Source: Burkholderiales bacterium (GTDB taxonomy: Bacteria; Pseudomonadota; Gammaproteobacteria; Burkholderiales; Burkholderiaceae_C). From it: DNA of 34,481 bases. The stretch is from contig JAGWLO010000040.1 in NCBI GenBank assembly GCA_028872015.1, positions 1 to 34,481 of the forward strand, read 5' to 3'. This document shows positions 7,319 to 22,030 of the stretch, in pieces. Every line of letters starts with the position of its first letter. The first letter of the stretch is position 1. Made by a program: the position numbers and the translations under genes. The notes under the pieces are model-generated. The model made no database searches. It saw only the letters and a program-made list of their open reading frames with translations, and was not told where the DNA came from.

Positions 7319-8239
7319 TCACTGCGGCGCCGAAGCGGGCGCAGCGGGCAGGGCGGGCGCGGCCGCAGCAGGCGCCGAAGCGGCCGATGCCGGTGCTGCC
7401 GCCGACGCGGCTGCAGCCGGCGGCGGCGAGTCATCGCCGACGTCGCTGAAGGTGTCCATCGCCGGCGCACCGCCGCGGATGGATTCGCGCCGATGCGCCA
7501 GGTACGCATCGCGGATGAAGGCGTAGGGGTCGAGCGCCACGCGGTCGACCAGGTCGCCGGCGTCCAGGAATCGGGCGCGCGTGCTGACGATGTCGACCGC
7601 CGTCACCGCGTTGCGGCCCTCGGCCGTCTCGGGCAGGCGCGCGGCCGAGGCGCGGCGGTCGGCGATCAGCGCCAGACCATCGCGCACGGTCGAGGGCCCG
7701 AACAGCGGCAGCTCGACGAACGGGCCGCTGGCCACGCCCCAGACGCCCAGGGTCTGGCCGAAGTCTTCGGAGTGCCGCGTCAGGCGCATCTCGGTGGCCG
7801 GATCGAGCAGGCCGCCGAGGCCGAAGAAGGTGTTGGTCAGCACCCGCATGCCCATTTCCAGGCCGGTCTGCACCTTGCCCTGCAGCAGGTTGTTGGCCGC
7901 CGACCAGATGTCGCCGATGTTGCCGAGCACGTTGTCCACGCCGCGGCGCACCAGATGCGGCACCGCAGCGCGATAGCCTTGGGCCACCGGCTTGAGCACG
8001 GCACGGTCGATGGCGTCGTTGAAGGCGTAGACCTTGCGGTTCCAGTGCTCCCACGGGTCGATCGGGTTGACCGGCTGTGCCGCCGGTGCAGCAGCTGCGG
8101 CCGATGCCGTGGCGCCCGGCGTTGCGGCCGGGGGCGTGCTGGCGCAGCCGCCCAGCGCCAGCGCGCCGAGCAGGCCCAGCGCCGCCAGCAGGCCCGGCGG
8201 CCGGGCGCGCCGGGCGGGGCGATCCTGACGCGCGCTCAC
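7319..8239 (-). CDS. mlaA: MlaA (VacJ) outer-membrane lipoprotein
   Basis: The protein has 306 residues. A basic N-terminus and hydrophobic stretch end in a lipobox LGGC with the lipidated Cys at residue 32. The conserved VacJ core starts with INPIDPWEHWNRKVYAFND-like sequence (here VNPIDPWEHWNRKVYAFN). It also has LGNIGDIWSAANNLLQGK, LTRHSEDFGQTLGVWGV and VELPLFGPSTVRDG. MlaA sits in the outer membrane with porins and removes misplaced phospholipids from the outer leaflet. The start is GTG 8239, which overlaps the mlaD stop as GTGA. The C-terminal 40 residues or so are a nearly pure Ala/Pro/Ser tail. In Escherichia coli mlaA is unlinked; here it is inside the transporter operon, as in many betaproteobacteria. 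Confidence 0.95.
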   Translation of the reverse strand: MSARQDRPARRARPPGLLAALGLLGALALGGCASTPPAATPGATASAAAAAPAAQPVNPIDPWEHWNRKVYAFNDAIDRAVLKPVAQGYRAAVPHLVRRGVDNVLGNIGDIWSAANNLLQGKVQTGLEMGMRVLTNTFFGLGGLLDPATEMRLTRHSEDFGQTLGVWGVASGPFVELPLFGPSTVRDGLALIADRRASAARLPETAEGRNAVTAVDIVSTRARFLDAGDLVDRVALDPYAFIRDAYLAHRRESIRGGAPAMDTFSDVGDDSPPPAAAASAAAPASAASAPAAAAPALPAAPASAPQ

Positions 8240-8739
8240 TTGGCGGCCCCCGAGCCGGCCGCCGCGGCTGCCGCGGGCGCGCCGGGCGCATCGGCCTTGC
8301 CGGTGAGGAACTGGCCGATCAGGTTCTCCAGCACGACGGCGGACTGGGTCTGGGCGATCTGGTCACCCGGCTGCAGGTTCTTGTCGTCGCCGCCCGGTTC
8401 CAGGCCGACGTACTGGTCGCCCAGCAGGCCCGACGTCAGGATCTTGGCCGCCGTGTCCTTCGGGAACACGAACTTGCGCTCGATCTCCAGTGTCACCACG
8501 GCCTGGTAGCTCGTGCCGTCGAGCGCGATGCCCGTCACGCGCCCGACCACCACGCCGGCGGTGCGCACCGGCGCGCGCACCTTCAGCCCGCCGATGTTGT
8601 CGAAGCGGGCCGTCAGCCGGTAGGTGTCGCCGGTGCTCACGCCGCCCAGGTTGGCCGCCTTCATGGCCAGGAACACCAGCCCCAGCATGCCCAGCGCCAC
8701 GAACAGGCCCACCAGTGTTTCGATGCCCTTCTTGCTCAT
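8236..8739 (-). CDS. mlaD: MlaD, MCE-domain subunit of the Mla transporter
   Basis: The protein has 167 residues. One N-terminal membrane helix (about 9-27, TLVGLFVALGMLGLVFLAM) is followed by an MCE domain (about 38-120): YRLTARFDNIGGLKVRAPV, AGVVVGRVTGIALD, and ILTSGLLGDQYVGLEPGG. In the Mla complex six MlaD subunits form a periplasmic ring with a hydrophobic pore that passes phospholipids to MlaC. A hydrophobic helix follows the MCE domain (VVLENLIGQFL), as in family members, and the end is Ala/Gly-rich. The stop overlaps the mlaA start; mlaE lies 27 bp upstream. Confidence 0.96.
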   Translation of the reverse strand: MSKKGIETLVGLFVALGMLGLVFLAMKAANLGGVSTGDTYRLTARFDNIGGLKVRAPVRTAGVVVGRVTGIALDGTSYQAVVTLEIERKFVFPKDTAAKILTSGLLGDQYVGLEPGGDDKNLQPGDQIAQTQSAVVLENLIGQFLTGKADAPGAPAAAAAAGSGAAK

Positions 8740-8766
8740 TGTTCTTTGCTCCAGCCCGGCGCCGCT

Positions 8767-9546
8767 TCAGGGCGTCGAGAACATCAGTGCCGTGAGGATG
8801 AAGTCCATGCCCAGCACCCACAGCGACGAGATCACCACCGTGCGCGTGGTGGCATGGGCCACGCCCTCGGGCGTGGCCTCGGTCTCATGGCCCTGGTACA
8901 GGGCGACCACGGTGCACACCAGGCCGAACACGCAGGCCTTGATGACGCCGTTGCCGACATCGCGCAGCACGTCCACGCGGGTCTGCATGATCGACCAGAA
9001 GTTGCCCGGGTCGACCCCGATCAGCAGCACCGCCACGACCCAGGCCCCGAGGATGCCGACGGCGGAGAACAGCACCGCCAGGATCGGCATCGAGACGATG
9101 CCGCCGATGAAGCGCGGGGCCAGCACGCGCGTGACCGGGTCCACCGCCATCAGCGCCATCGCATCGAGCTGCTCGCCGGCCTTCATCAGGCCGATCTCGG
9201 CCGTGAGCGAGGTGCCGGCGCGGCCGGCGAACAGCAACCCGGCCACCACCGGACCGAGCTCGCGCACCAGCGCCAGGTTGACGATCAGCCCCAGGCTCTC
9301 GGTGGCGCCGTAGGTCACCAGCGCGTAGTACATCTGCAGCGCCAGAACGAAACCCACCGCCAGCCCGGAGGCCAGGATGATGATGAGCGAGCGGTTCCCG
9401 ATGGCGTAGACCTGCGTCACCACCAGGCCGAAGCGGCGCAGCGCCATCGGCGTGGCGCGCAGCAGGCGCAGGAAGAACAGCGCCGCATGGCCCCAGCCGC
9501 GGAACTGGCGCAGCGTGAAGGCGCCCAGGTCGGCCAACAGGTTCAT
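8767..9546 (-). CDS. mlaE: MlaE, permease subunit of the Mla transporter
   Basis: The protein has 259 residues from ATG 9546. The frame stays open upstream but the sequence there is non-conserved Arg/Gly-rich shadow of mlaF, and ATG 9546 overlaps the mlaF stop as ATGA, so this start is preferred. It is a MlaE/YrbE permease with several membrane segments, including LIIILASGLAVGFVLALQMY, the conserved LGLIVNLALVRELGPVVAGLLFAGRAGTS region, LDAMALMAVDPVTRVLAPR, and later hydrophobic stretches. It forms the inner-membrane channel with MlaD on top and MlaF below. Confidence 0.96.
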   Translation of the reverse strand: MNLLADLGAFTLRQFRGWGHAALFFLRLLRATPMALRRFGLVVTQVYAIGNRSLIIILASGLAVGFVLALQMYYALVTYGATESLGLIVNLALVRELGPVVAGLLFAGRAGTSLTAEIGLMKAGEQLDAMALMAVDPVTRVLAPRFIGGIVSMPILAVLFSAVGILGAWVVAVLLIGVDPGNFWSIMQTRVDVLRDVGNGVIKACVFGLVCTVVALYQGHETEATPEGVAHATTRTVVISSLWVLGMDFILTALMFSTP

Positions 9547-10388
9547 GGCGCCGCCGCCCCGGCCGTTGCCGCCGCGGCGGCGGGCACGATCCCGAAGTCG
9601 ACGCCGATCTCGGGCGCCGGATAGTGGAACTTCACCGGCCCGTCGGGCTCGCCGTGCACGAACTGCCGCGTCTCGGGGTCGGTGCTCTCCATCAGCTCGG
9701 CCGGACGGCCCTGGGCCACGATGCGCCCGCCCGGCGCCAGCAGCACCACGTGGTCGCTGATGGCCATGCACTCGGGCACGTCGTGCGAGACCACCAGCGA
9801 GGTGGCGCCGGTGACGTCGTTGAGCGTGCGGATGAGCTTGGCGGCCACGCCCATGCTGATGAGGTCGAGGCCGGCGAAGGGCTCGTCGTACATGATGAGT
9901 TCGGGGTCGAGCGCGATCGCACGCGCCAGCGCGATGCGCCGCGCCATGCCGCCCGAGACCTCCGAGATGCGCAGGCCCGCGGCGCCGCGCAGGCCCACGG
10001 CGTTGAGCTTCATCAGCACCAGGTCGCGGATCATGGCTTCGGGCAGCGCGGTGTGCTCGCGCAGCGGAAAGGCCACGTTGTCGAACACCGTCAGGTCGGT
10101 GAACAGGGCACCGAACTGGAACAGCATGCCCAGGCGACGGCGCAGTCGGTGCAGCTGCTCGGCGTTGCGCGTGTCGACGGTTTCGCCGTCGAAGACGACG
10201 CGGCCCCGACTCGCCGCGTACATGCCGCCGATCAGGCGCAGCAGCGTCGTCTTGCCGCAGCCCGAGCCGCCCAGGATGGCCGTGACCTTGCCGCGGGGGA
10301 AGCGCAGCGACAGGTCGCCCAGGATCACCCGGCTGGCGTCGTAGCCGAAGGTGACATGGTCGATCTCGATGAAGGTTTCAGAAGTCAA
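9543..10388 (-). CDS. mlaF: MlaF, ATPase subunit of the Mla transporter
   Basis: An ABC ATPase of about 281 residues. Seen in order: FIEIDHVTFGYD, the Walker A loop LGGSGCGKTT (about 39-48), a Q-loop region (LGMLFQFGALFTDLTVFDNVAFPL, typical of the MlaF group), the ABC signature VSGGMARRIALARA, Walker B LIMYDEPFAGLD, and the switch His in VVSHDV. It powers phospholipid movement by the Mla complex. There is no in-frame ATG near the N-terminus. TTG 10388 is chosen because it sits just before the conserved domain; TTG 10442 would add 18 residues. The gene heads the operon; the 177 bp between it and the gltD stop probably carry the promoter, but I see no convincing -35/-10 pair. Confidence 0.94.
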   Translation of the reverse strand: MTSETFIEIDHVTFGYDASRVILGDLSLRFPRGKVTAILGGSGCGKTTLLRLIGGMYAASRGRVVFDGETVDTRNAEQLHRLRRRLGMLFQFGALFTDLTVFDNVAFPLREHTALPEAMIRDLVLMKLNAVGLRGAAGLRISEVSGGMARRIALARAIALDPELIMYDEPFAGLDLISMGVAAKLIRTLNDVTGATSLVVSHDVPECMAISDHVVLLAPGGRIVAQGRPAELMESTDPETRQFVHGEPDGPVKFHYPAPEIGVDFGIVPAAAAATAGAAAP

Positions 10389-10565
10389 GCGTTTGCCGGA
10401 CCGGGGGCGCCGCCACCCGGTGAACCTGTCTGGGATGCGCAAGATTCTCGCATGCAGACCCGAATGCCCTGGGTAAATCCGGGGTACGGCCCTGTGAAGA
10501 TTCGTGTTCAGGGTGGGCGCCCCGGCCGATGCGGCAGCGCCTGAGCGGTTCAGCCGTTCAGCGTT

Positions 10566-12041
<1,476 letters not shown>

Positions 12042-12066
12042 GATCCTGCTGTCGTCCTTGGTGTGC

Positions 12067-16839
<4,773 letters not shown>

Positions 16840-16930
16840 GGCGCGCTCCTCGGGCGGGGCGGGGCAGCGGGGTGCCCAAGGGGGAAGCAGGGGCCAGCAG
16901 GCTAATGCATCGGAGCCGACCGATCAACGG

Positions 16931-17000
16931 CAATAAATGGGGTCAGTATCTAATTAACTAGAATCGAGAGAGATGTGGAATTAAATAGGGACGCATCAAA
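16931..17000. mobile_element. AT-rich scrap upstream of gltB, possible end of a Y1-transposase element
   Basis: This 70-bp stretch is about 64% A+T in a region near 30% A+T. It contains ggggtcagtatctaattaac and ggaattaaatagggacgcat. On the minus strand these read as a tccctatttaattcc block followed by taattagatactgacccc. In my recollection such blocks flank Y1/RAYT-type transposase genes in proteobacteria. It lies downstream of the RAYT-like gene (stop at 17069), the expected side for an element end. It also sits 92 bp upstream of the gltB start, so it may lie within or next to the gltB promoter; a weak ttgatc/tagcct pair follows it toward gltB. No matching second end was found near dgt. Confidence 0.45.
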
Positions 17001-17068
17001 GCGGCCCAGTCGAGCCGTTCGGCCCGCCTCGCATGCAGCCTGCGTGCCAGTGTCTGCGACCGGCGACC

Positions 17069-17740
17069 CTAGGGCTGGGCGGGCCGCTTGCGCGGACGGC
17101 CGCGCGGGCGGGGCTGCGTGGGGCGAGCCGCCGTCACGGCCAGCCCGCGCATGAAGGCGTCCGACCCCAGCGCCCAGCCGCCGAACGCCGCGCGCTGCAG
17201 CGCCTGGCTGGTTGCTGGCGGCAGGCCCTGGGCGAGCAGGGTGCGGTAGGCGGCCTCGCGCTCGAAAGGTGTGTTGCCCAGGGCCCACACCTCGGGCGGG
17301 TCGACCAGCGCCGGGGCGCGTGCGCCGCCGGTTCGGTGGCTGGCGCTGGTCAGGCCGGGTTCGGGCGAGCGGCCATCGACCCAGCGCAGCGCCGCCAGCC
17401 GCAGGTCCCCGGGTTCGACCACGGCGCAGCGAAAGCGGCCATCCCACAGCGTTCCCTTGTGGCCATGTCGGCGGTTGTAGGCGCTCACATAACGACGCCC
17501 GATGGCCTGCACCATGCGGCCGAGGGCGGGGCCTTGCCCGGGCGTGGCCAGCAGCAGTACCTCGCCGTCCAGCAGCGCCCAGGCGTGCAAGGTCACCTGC
17601 TCGGCCCGGGCGGCCTCGTGCAGCGCCGCCAGGTAGGCAGCGCGGTCCTGCTCGTCGGCGAACACGGCTTGTGCGCCGTGGCCGCGCTGCACCACCAGAT
17701 GCGCCTGGCCGGCCAGCACCAGGCGCGGCAGCCGCGCCAC
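17069..17740 (-). CDS. RAYT-family (REP-associated Y1 transposase-like) protein lacking catalytic residues
   Basis: The protein has 223 residues. Family features: the N-terminus MARLPRLVLAGQAHLVVQRG; the RRYVSAYNRRHGHKGTLWDG segment (from about 82); the distal WALGNTPFEREAAYRTLL and GGWALGSDAF segments; and a basic end PRPRGRPRKRP like an AT-hook. The metal-binding HUH motif, usually NHVHLL, reads GEVLLL (59-64), so both His are replaced (Glu60, Leu62). The helix that normally carries the nucleophilic Tyr (RYIxxNPVRAG) reads RWVDGRSPEPG (119-129), with Trp for Tyr. The protein should therefore be unable to cut DNA but could still bind it. It starts with GTG only 6 bp after the dgt stop, so it is probably translated with dgt. 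The open frame has no stops or frameshifts, arguing for selection rather than decay. Confidence 0.85.
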   Translation of the reverse strand: MARLPRLVLAGQAHLVVQRGHGAQAVFADEQDRAAYLAALHEAARAEQVTLHAWALLDGEVLLLATPGQGPALGRMVQAIGRRYVSAYNRRHGHKGTLWDGRFRCAVVEPGDLRLAALRWVDGRSPEPGLTSASHRTGGARAPALVDPPEVWALGNTPFEREAAYRTLLAQGLPPATSQALQRAAFGGWALGSDAFMRGLAVTAARPTQPRPRGRPRKRPAQP

Positions 17741-17746
17741 GGCGGG

Positions 17747-18916
17747 TCAGGCGTCGAACAGCCGCCGCCCGGTCAGGCGGTGGTGCTCGCGCAGCGCAAA
17801 GCGGTCGGTCATGCCGGCGATGTAGTCGGCCACGGCGCGCGGCAGGTCGGCGGCCTGCGCGTAGTCGGCCGGCATCTCGGCGGCTCGGGCCCGGTAGGCC
17901 GCGAACAGCTCGGCCACCACCGTCCGCGCCAGCGCCGTGGACTGGGTGACGCTCGGATGTCGGTACAGGCCGGTGAACAGGAAGCGCTTGAGCTCGGTCT
18001 GCCGGGCGTGCTGCACCGCGCTGAACCGCACCAGCGGCGGCAGCCGGCGCACGGCATCGGCATCGGCCGGCCGCTGCTCGGCCAGTGCGGCGGCGCTGGT
18101 GACGACCAGGTCCTCGAGTTGCGCCGACAGCATCCGCCGCAGGGTCTCGAACAGCAGCCGGCGCCCGGGGCGCTCGGCCAGCGACGGGTGCTCGGCCAGC
18201 GCCGCGTCGCGCCATTGCGCGAACAGCGGCACCTCGCCCAGCTGCTCCACCGTGATCAGCCCCGAGCGCACGCCGTCGTCGATGTCGTGCGCGTTGTACG
18301 CCAGCCCGTCGGCCTGATTCGCGAGCTGCGCTTCCAGGCTGGGCTGCGTGCCATCCAGGAAGCGCTGCGCCGGGCCGTCGGGCTCGGCCGCCAGCAGCAG
18401 CGCGGCGTTGGTGCGCGAGCAGTGCTTGAGGATGCCTTCGCGCGTCTCGAAGCACAGGTTCAGGCCGTCGAAGGCGGCGTAGCGCGCCTCGAGCCGGTCC
18501 ACCACGCGCAGGCTCTGCAGGTTGTGCTCGAAGCCGCCATGGTCCTGCATGCAGGCCTGCAGCGCATCCTGCCCGGCGTGGCCGAACGGCGTGTGGCCCA
18601 GGTCGTGCGCGAGCGCGATCGCCTCCACCAGGTCTTCGTTCAGGTTCAGCGCCCGCGCCGCCGAGCGGCCCAGCTGCGCCACCTCGAGCGAGTGCGTGAG
18701 CCGGGTGCGGAACAGGTCACCCTCGTGGTTGATGAACACCTGCGTCTTGTAGACCAGGCGCCGGAAGGCGGTGCTGTGGACGATGCGGTCGCGGTCGCGC
18801 TGGTGTTCGTTGCGCGGCGGCGCCAGCGGCTCGTGCAGGCGCCGGCCGCGCGTGCGGCGCGGGTCGCTGGCCCAGGGTGCGAGCGCCGAGAGGTTCACGC
18901 CCGCGCTGAGCGCCAC
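17747..18916 (-). CDS. dgt: Deoxyguanosinetriphosphate triphosphohydrolase-like protein (HD domain)
   Basis: The protein has 389 residues. The HD metal-binding set is visible: His in RLTHSLEVAQLGR (about 70), His-Asp in AIALAHDLGHTPFGHAG (about 110), and a later Asp in NAHDIDDG. The opening NEHQRDRDRIVHSTAFRRLVYKTQVF is typical of the Dgt-like group. Members hydrolyse dNTPs to deoxynucleosides and triphosphate and influence nucleotide pools. The start is GTG 18916, 7 bp after the aroB stop, consistent with an aroK-aroB-dgt operon; the N-terminal length suits the family. Substrate preference cannot be read from the sequence. Confidence 0.93.
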   Translation of the reverse strand: MALSAGVNLSALAPWASDPRRTRGRRLHEPLAPPRNEHQRDRDRIVHSTAFRRLVYKTQVFINHEGDLFRTRLTHSLEVAQLGRSAARALNLNEDLVEAIALAHDLGHTPFGHAGQDALQACMQDHGGFEHNLQSLRVVDRLEARYAAFDGLNLCFETREGILKHCSRTNAALLLAAEPDGPAQRFLDGTQPSLEAQLANQADGLAYNAHDIDDGVRSGLITVEQLGEVPLFAQWRDAALAEHPSLAERPGRRLLFETLRRMLSAQLEDLVVTSAAALAEQRPADADAVRRLPPLVRFSAVQHARQTELKRFLFTGLYRHPSVTQSTALARTVVAELFAAYRARAAEMPADYAQAADLPRAVADYIAGMTDRFALREHHRLTGRRLFDA

Positions 18917-18923
18917 GCGCTGG

Positions 18924-20021
18924 TCAGGCCCGGGTGCGGCGCGCGATCACGCGCAGCACCGCGGCGTCGGGCGCGGCACGAACGGCGGCGCGCCCGGGCG
19001 ACTCGATGAGCACGAAGCGGAGCTCGCCGCCCTCGGCCTTCTTGTCGATGCGCATCAGCTCGAGCCAGCGTTCGCCCGCCATCGGCGGCGCCACCACCGG
19101 CAGGCCGGCAGCGGCGATCAGGCGGGCCAGCCGCTCGGCAAACTGCGCCGGCACCAGCCCGAGCTCGGCCGACAGGTCGGCCGCCAGCACCATGCCGCAG
19201 CCCACGGCCTCGCCGTGCAGCCAGGCGCCGTAGCCCAGGCCGGTCTCGATGGCATGGCCGAAGGTGTGGCCGAAGTTCAGGATCGCGCGCAGGCCGCTCT
19301 CGCGCTCGTCGGCGCCCACCACCCGGGCCTTGATCTCGCACGAGCGCCGCACCGCCTGCGCCAGCGCCGCACGGTCGCGCGCGAGCAGGGCGGGCAGATT
19401 CGCCTCGATCCAGTCCAGGAACGCCAGGTCGGCGATCGGGCCGTACTTGATGACCTCGGCCAGGCCGGCGGCCAGCTCGCGCGGTGGCAGCGTGTCCAGC
19501 GTGGCCAGATCGCAGACCACGCGAGCCGGCTGGTAGAAGGCGCCGATCATGTTCTTGCCGCGCGGGTGGTTGATCGCGGTCTTGCCGCCCACCGACGAGT
19601 CCACCTGCGCCAGCAAGGTGGTGGGCACCTGCACGAAGGGCACGCCGCGCATGTAGGTGGCGGCGGCAAAGCCGGTCATGTCGCCGACCACACCGCCGCC
19701 CAGCGCGAACAGCACGGTCTTGCGGTCGCAGCCCTGCGCCAGCAGGTGGTCGAAGATGCGCTCGAGCGAAGCCCAGTCCTTGTGCGCCTCGCCGTCGGGC
19801 AGGCGCAGGCGGTCGATGCCCGCGTAGTGCGGCGCCAGCGCCGCCTGCAGCGCGCTGCCGTAGGCGGCATCGACCGTGGGGTTGCTGACAATCAGCGCGC
19901 GCGCCGCGCGCGGCAGGCCCTGCCAGGCCGGCGCCGAATGCAGCAGGCCATCGCCGATCAGGATGTCGTAGCGGCCGCCGGGCGTGGCCACCGCGACGCG
20001 GCACTCGGACAAGGCGTTCAT
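18924..20021 (-). CDS. aroB: 3-dehydroquinate synthase
   Basis: The protein has 365 residues from ATG 20021. It converts DAHP to 3-dehydroquinate, the second step of the shikimate pathway. Visible motifs: the NAD-binding glycines [21 protein letters not shown], the substrate loop [31 protein letters not shown] with a catalytic Lys, and the metal-binding His residues in [11 protein letters not shown] and the later WLHGEAV. The open frame continues upstream through aroK in another frame, but ATG 20021 opens the conserved protein. It sits 44 bp after aroK and 7 bp before dgt. Confidence 0.97.
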   Translation of the reverse strand: MNALSECRVAVATPGGRYDILIGDGLLHSAPAWQGLPRAARALIVSNPTVDAAYGSALQAALAPHYAGIDRLRLPDGEAHKDWASLERIFDHLLAQGCDRKTVLFALGGGVVGDMTGFAAATYMRGVPFVQVPTTLLAQVDSSVGGKTAINHPRGKNMIGAFYQPARVVCDLATLDTLPPRELAAGLAEVIKYGPIADLAFLDWIEANLPALLARDRAALAQAVRRSCEIKARVVGADERESGLRAILNFGHTFGHAIETGLGYGAWLHGEAVGCGMVLAADLSAELGLVPAQFAERLARLIAAAGLPVVAPPMAGERWLELMRIDKKAEGGELRFVLIESPGRAAVRAAPDAAVLRVIARRTRA

Positions 20022-20065
20022 CGGGGACGAGTTTATGTCGCCCGGCGCAGGCGACGCCGGGCCGG

Positions 20066-20638
20066 TCACGCCCCGGGGTCGAGCGTTCCGGACGCCAGCA
20101 CCAGCGAGGGATCGACCAGCCCCGCCATCTCGAGCTGCATCAGCACCATGCTGATCAGCGCCGGCACCGAGGGCCGCGCCGCCTCGATCACGTAGTGCGC
20201 GGTGCGCCGGTACAGCGGGTCGCGCTCGCGGAACAGCTCGCGCAGCCGGCGCAGCGGGTCGGCCACCTGCAGCAGCGGCCGGTGCGTGTCGTGGCGCAGC
20301 CGCCGGTGCAGCTCTTCGGGCGTGTGGCGCAGGTAGAAGACATGGCTGCGCGAGTGCAGCGCATCGCGGTTGGACGGTCGCAGCACCGCGCCGCCGCCCG
20401 TGGCCAGCACCCGGCCCGGCTCGGTGGTCAGGGCCTCGATGACCTCCTGCTCGATGGCGCGGAAGGCCTCCTCGCCGTGGGCGGCGAAGTAGTCGCGGAT
20501 GGTCATGCCGATGCGTTGCTCGATCTCGGCGTCGGTGTCGGCGAACCGCAGGCCGAGCTGGCGCGCCAGGTGGCGACCGACGGTGGACTTGCCGCAGCCC
20601 GGCATGCCCACGAGCGAGAGGGACAGCGGCGCGTTCAA
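20066..20638 (-). CDS. aroK: Shikimate kinase
   Basis: The protein has 190 residues. It phosphorylates shikimate with ATP. The P-loop GMPGCGKST lies at residues 11-19. The shikimate- and Mg-binding DTDAEIEQ follows, then a conserved FRAIEQEVI, the glycine motif ATGGGAVL, and the lid arginine in HRPLLQV. No ATG or GTG lies between the upstream stop and the P-loop, so TTG 20638 is the most plausible start; it leaves the usual ten residues before the P-loop. In many relatives aroK directly follows pilQ. Here it instead faces a divergent minor-pilin operon, so it needs a promoter in the 241 bp upstream. Confidence 0.94.
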   Translation of the reverse strand: MNAPLSLSLVGMPGCGKSTVGRHLARQLGLRFADTDAEIEQRIGMTIRDYFAAHGEEAFRAIEQEVIEALTTEPGRVLATGGGAVLRPSNRDALHSRSHVFYLRHTPEELHRRLRHDTHRPLLQVADPLRRLRELFRERDPLYRRTAHYVIEAARPSVPALISMVLMQLEMAGLVDPSLVLASGTLDPGA

Positions 20639-20879
20639 GGACGGCCCCGGGCCGGCGGCACAGCGCGCTGGCCCGGCCGGGTAACCCGATCGATGGAGAA
20701 GCCCACGGTTTGTTGCATTTTTCGACCTCAAGAATAGCCCAGGCCCGGCCGAAGATCCGTCGAGGCGGTGCCCACAGGTGGCATCCGGGCCGGGGTGGCC
20801 CGTGCACCGCCGTGGCAGGCCGGACCTGCCGTCGTCCCGTCGCTTTCCGGTCCCTGCTCGTTCCATCGCAAGGTTCTCG
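20639..20879. promoter_or_regulatory. Divergent intergenic region between aroK and the minor-pilin operon
   Basis: Two operons start here in opposite directions, so both promoters must lie within these 241 bp or be weak. The only AT-rich patch is at about 20708-20740 (ttgttgcatttttcgacc, then tcaagaatagcc). On the + strand TTGTTG and AATAGC are 17 bp apart, a weak sigma-70-like pair about 140 bp before fimT. AAGG at 20870-20873 is the probable fimT ribosome-binding site. No sigma-54 -24/-12 pair was found. The remainder is GC-rich with no gene I can support. Confidence 0.35.
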
Positions 20880-21479
20880 ATGTCCATGGCGCCCTGCAGT
20901 CCCCTGCCGCTTCGGCTCCCCGGCCGCCTGCACGCCCGTGCCGCGTCGGCGGCAGCGGCGGGCCTCACGCTCATCGAGCTGATGGTGACCATCGCCGTGG
21001 CGGCCATCCTGATGGCCACGGCGATCCCTTCGTTCCAGGCCATGATCCAGCGCAACCGCGTCATCACCGAGGCCAACTCGCTGGTGAGCGACCTGCAGTT
21101 CGCGCGCTCCGAGGCCATCCGTCAGGGCCTGCCGGTGAGCCTGTGCGTCTCGGCCGACGGCCGCACCTGCCTGGGCGCCAACACCTGGCACAGCGGCTGG
21201 ATCGTGTTCGTCGACACCGCCGCCTCGGGCAGCATCGCCAGCGGCGTGACGCCGCTGCGCAAGCGCGACGCCTTCGTCGGCGGCGACACCTTCGTGGCCG
21301 ACAGCGGCGCCAGCGCGCTCACCTACAGCCGCGACGGCTTCGCCATCAACATGCCGGCCGGCGGCACCACGCTGGTGCTGCACACCAGCCCGGTGAATGC
21401 GGCCGCCACGCGCTGCGTGGCGCTCGGCCTGACCGGGCACCAGACCGGCCAGTCGCCGGGCACGGGAAACTGCACATGA
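20880..21479 (+). CDS. fimT: FimT/GspH-type minor pseudopilin
   Basis: The protein has 199 residues. The prepilin peptidase site is Gly28/Leu29 in [17 protein letters not shown], with Glu at mature position +5. The hydrophobic helix continues through [16 protein letters not shown]. The following segment [25 protein letters not shown] is the hallmark of the GspH/FimT family. These proteins join the initiation complex at the pilus tip, and some bind DNA. The leader is long (28 residues) and Ala-rich. Position +1 is Leu rather than the usual Phe/Met. The start at 20880 is supported by AAGG 6 bp upstream; ATG 20886 is an alternative. The stop overlaps pilV as ATGA. It heads the six-gene operon. 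Confidence 0.92.
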   Translation: MSMAPCSPLPLRLPGRLHARAASAAAAGLTLIELMVTIAVAAILMATAIPSFQAMIQRNRVITEANSLVSDLQFARSEAIRQGLPVSLCVSADGRTCLGANTWHSGWIVFVDTAASGSIASGVTPLRKRDAFVGGDTFVADSGASALTYSRDGFAINMPAGGTTLVLHTSPVNAAATRCVALGLTGHQTGQSPGTGNCT

Positions 21480-22030
21480 ACCCTCTTTCGATGCCCGCGC
21501 GCCGCGGCGGCGGCTTCTCGTTGATCGAGGTGCTGATCGCCATCGTCGTCATCGCGGTGGGCCTGCTGGGCGTGGCCAAGCTGCAGGCGGCTGCCGTGTC
21601 GAGCACCCAGACCTCGCGCGTGCGCTCGCTGATCGCCCTGCAGGCCGGCAGCCTGGCCGCCGCCATGCACGGCAACCGCCGCTACTGGGCCGCCGGCGCG
21701 GCCCCGGCCAGCTGGAGCGCGGCCGGGGCCACCATCACCGACGCCACCGGCGTGCTCAACGCCGCGGGCGTGAACTGCCTGGGCAGCGGCAACACCTGCA
21801 CCGCACCGCAGCTGGCCGCCTACGACGTGCAGGCCTGGGTCGCGGCCATGAACGCCCAGTTCCCAAGCTACACCGCGGCCGTCACCTGCTCGACCTCGGT
21901 CACCACGCCCATCAGCTGCGCGATCCAGATCAACTGGAACGAGAACCTGGTGGCCATCAACCGCAGCACGGCCGCCTCGGCGCCGGCTGCACCCGTGGCC
22001 CAGCAGTTCACGCTGCTGGTCGAGCCATGA
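21476..22030 (+). CDS. pilV: PilV-type minor pilin
   Basis: The protein has 184 residues. A short leader [13 protein letters not shown] is cut before [19 protein letters not shown], giving Phe at +1 and Glu at +5. The helix runs on into [32 protein letters not shown], the typical PilV segment of the pilus-shaft helix. The globular part contains cysteine pairs (CLGSGNTC and [11 protein letters not shown]) likely to form disulphides. PilV is part of the priming complex with FimT, PilW, PilX and PilE. The ATG overlaps the fimT stop and the stop overlaps the pilW ATG, so translation is probably coupled. Confidence 0.92.
   Translation: MNPLSMPARRGGGFSLIEVLIAIVVIAVGLLGVAKLQAAAVSSTQTSRVRSLIALQAGSLAAAMHGNRRYWAAGAAPASWSAAGATITDATGVLNAAGVNCLGSGNTCTAPQLAAYDVQAWVAAMNAQFPSYTAAVTCSTSVTTPISCAIQINWNENLVAINRSTAASAPAAPVAQQFTLLVEP

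Noticed and set aside
20700..20745. Sigma-54 promoter before the minor-pilin operon
   Set aside because: No GG-N10-GC pair with correct spacing was found around ttgttgcattttt.
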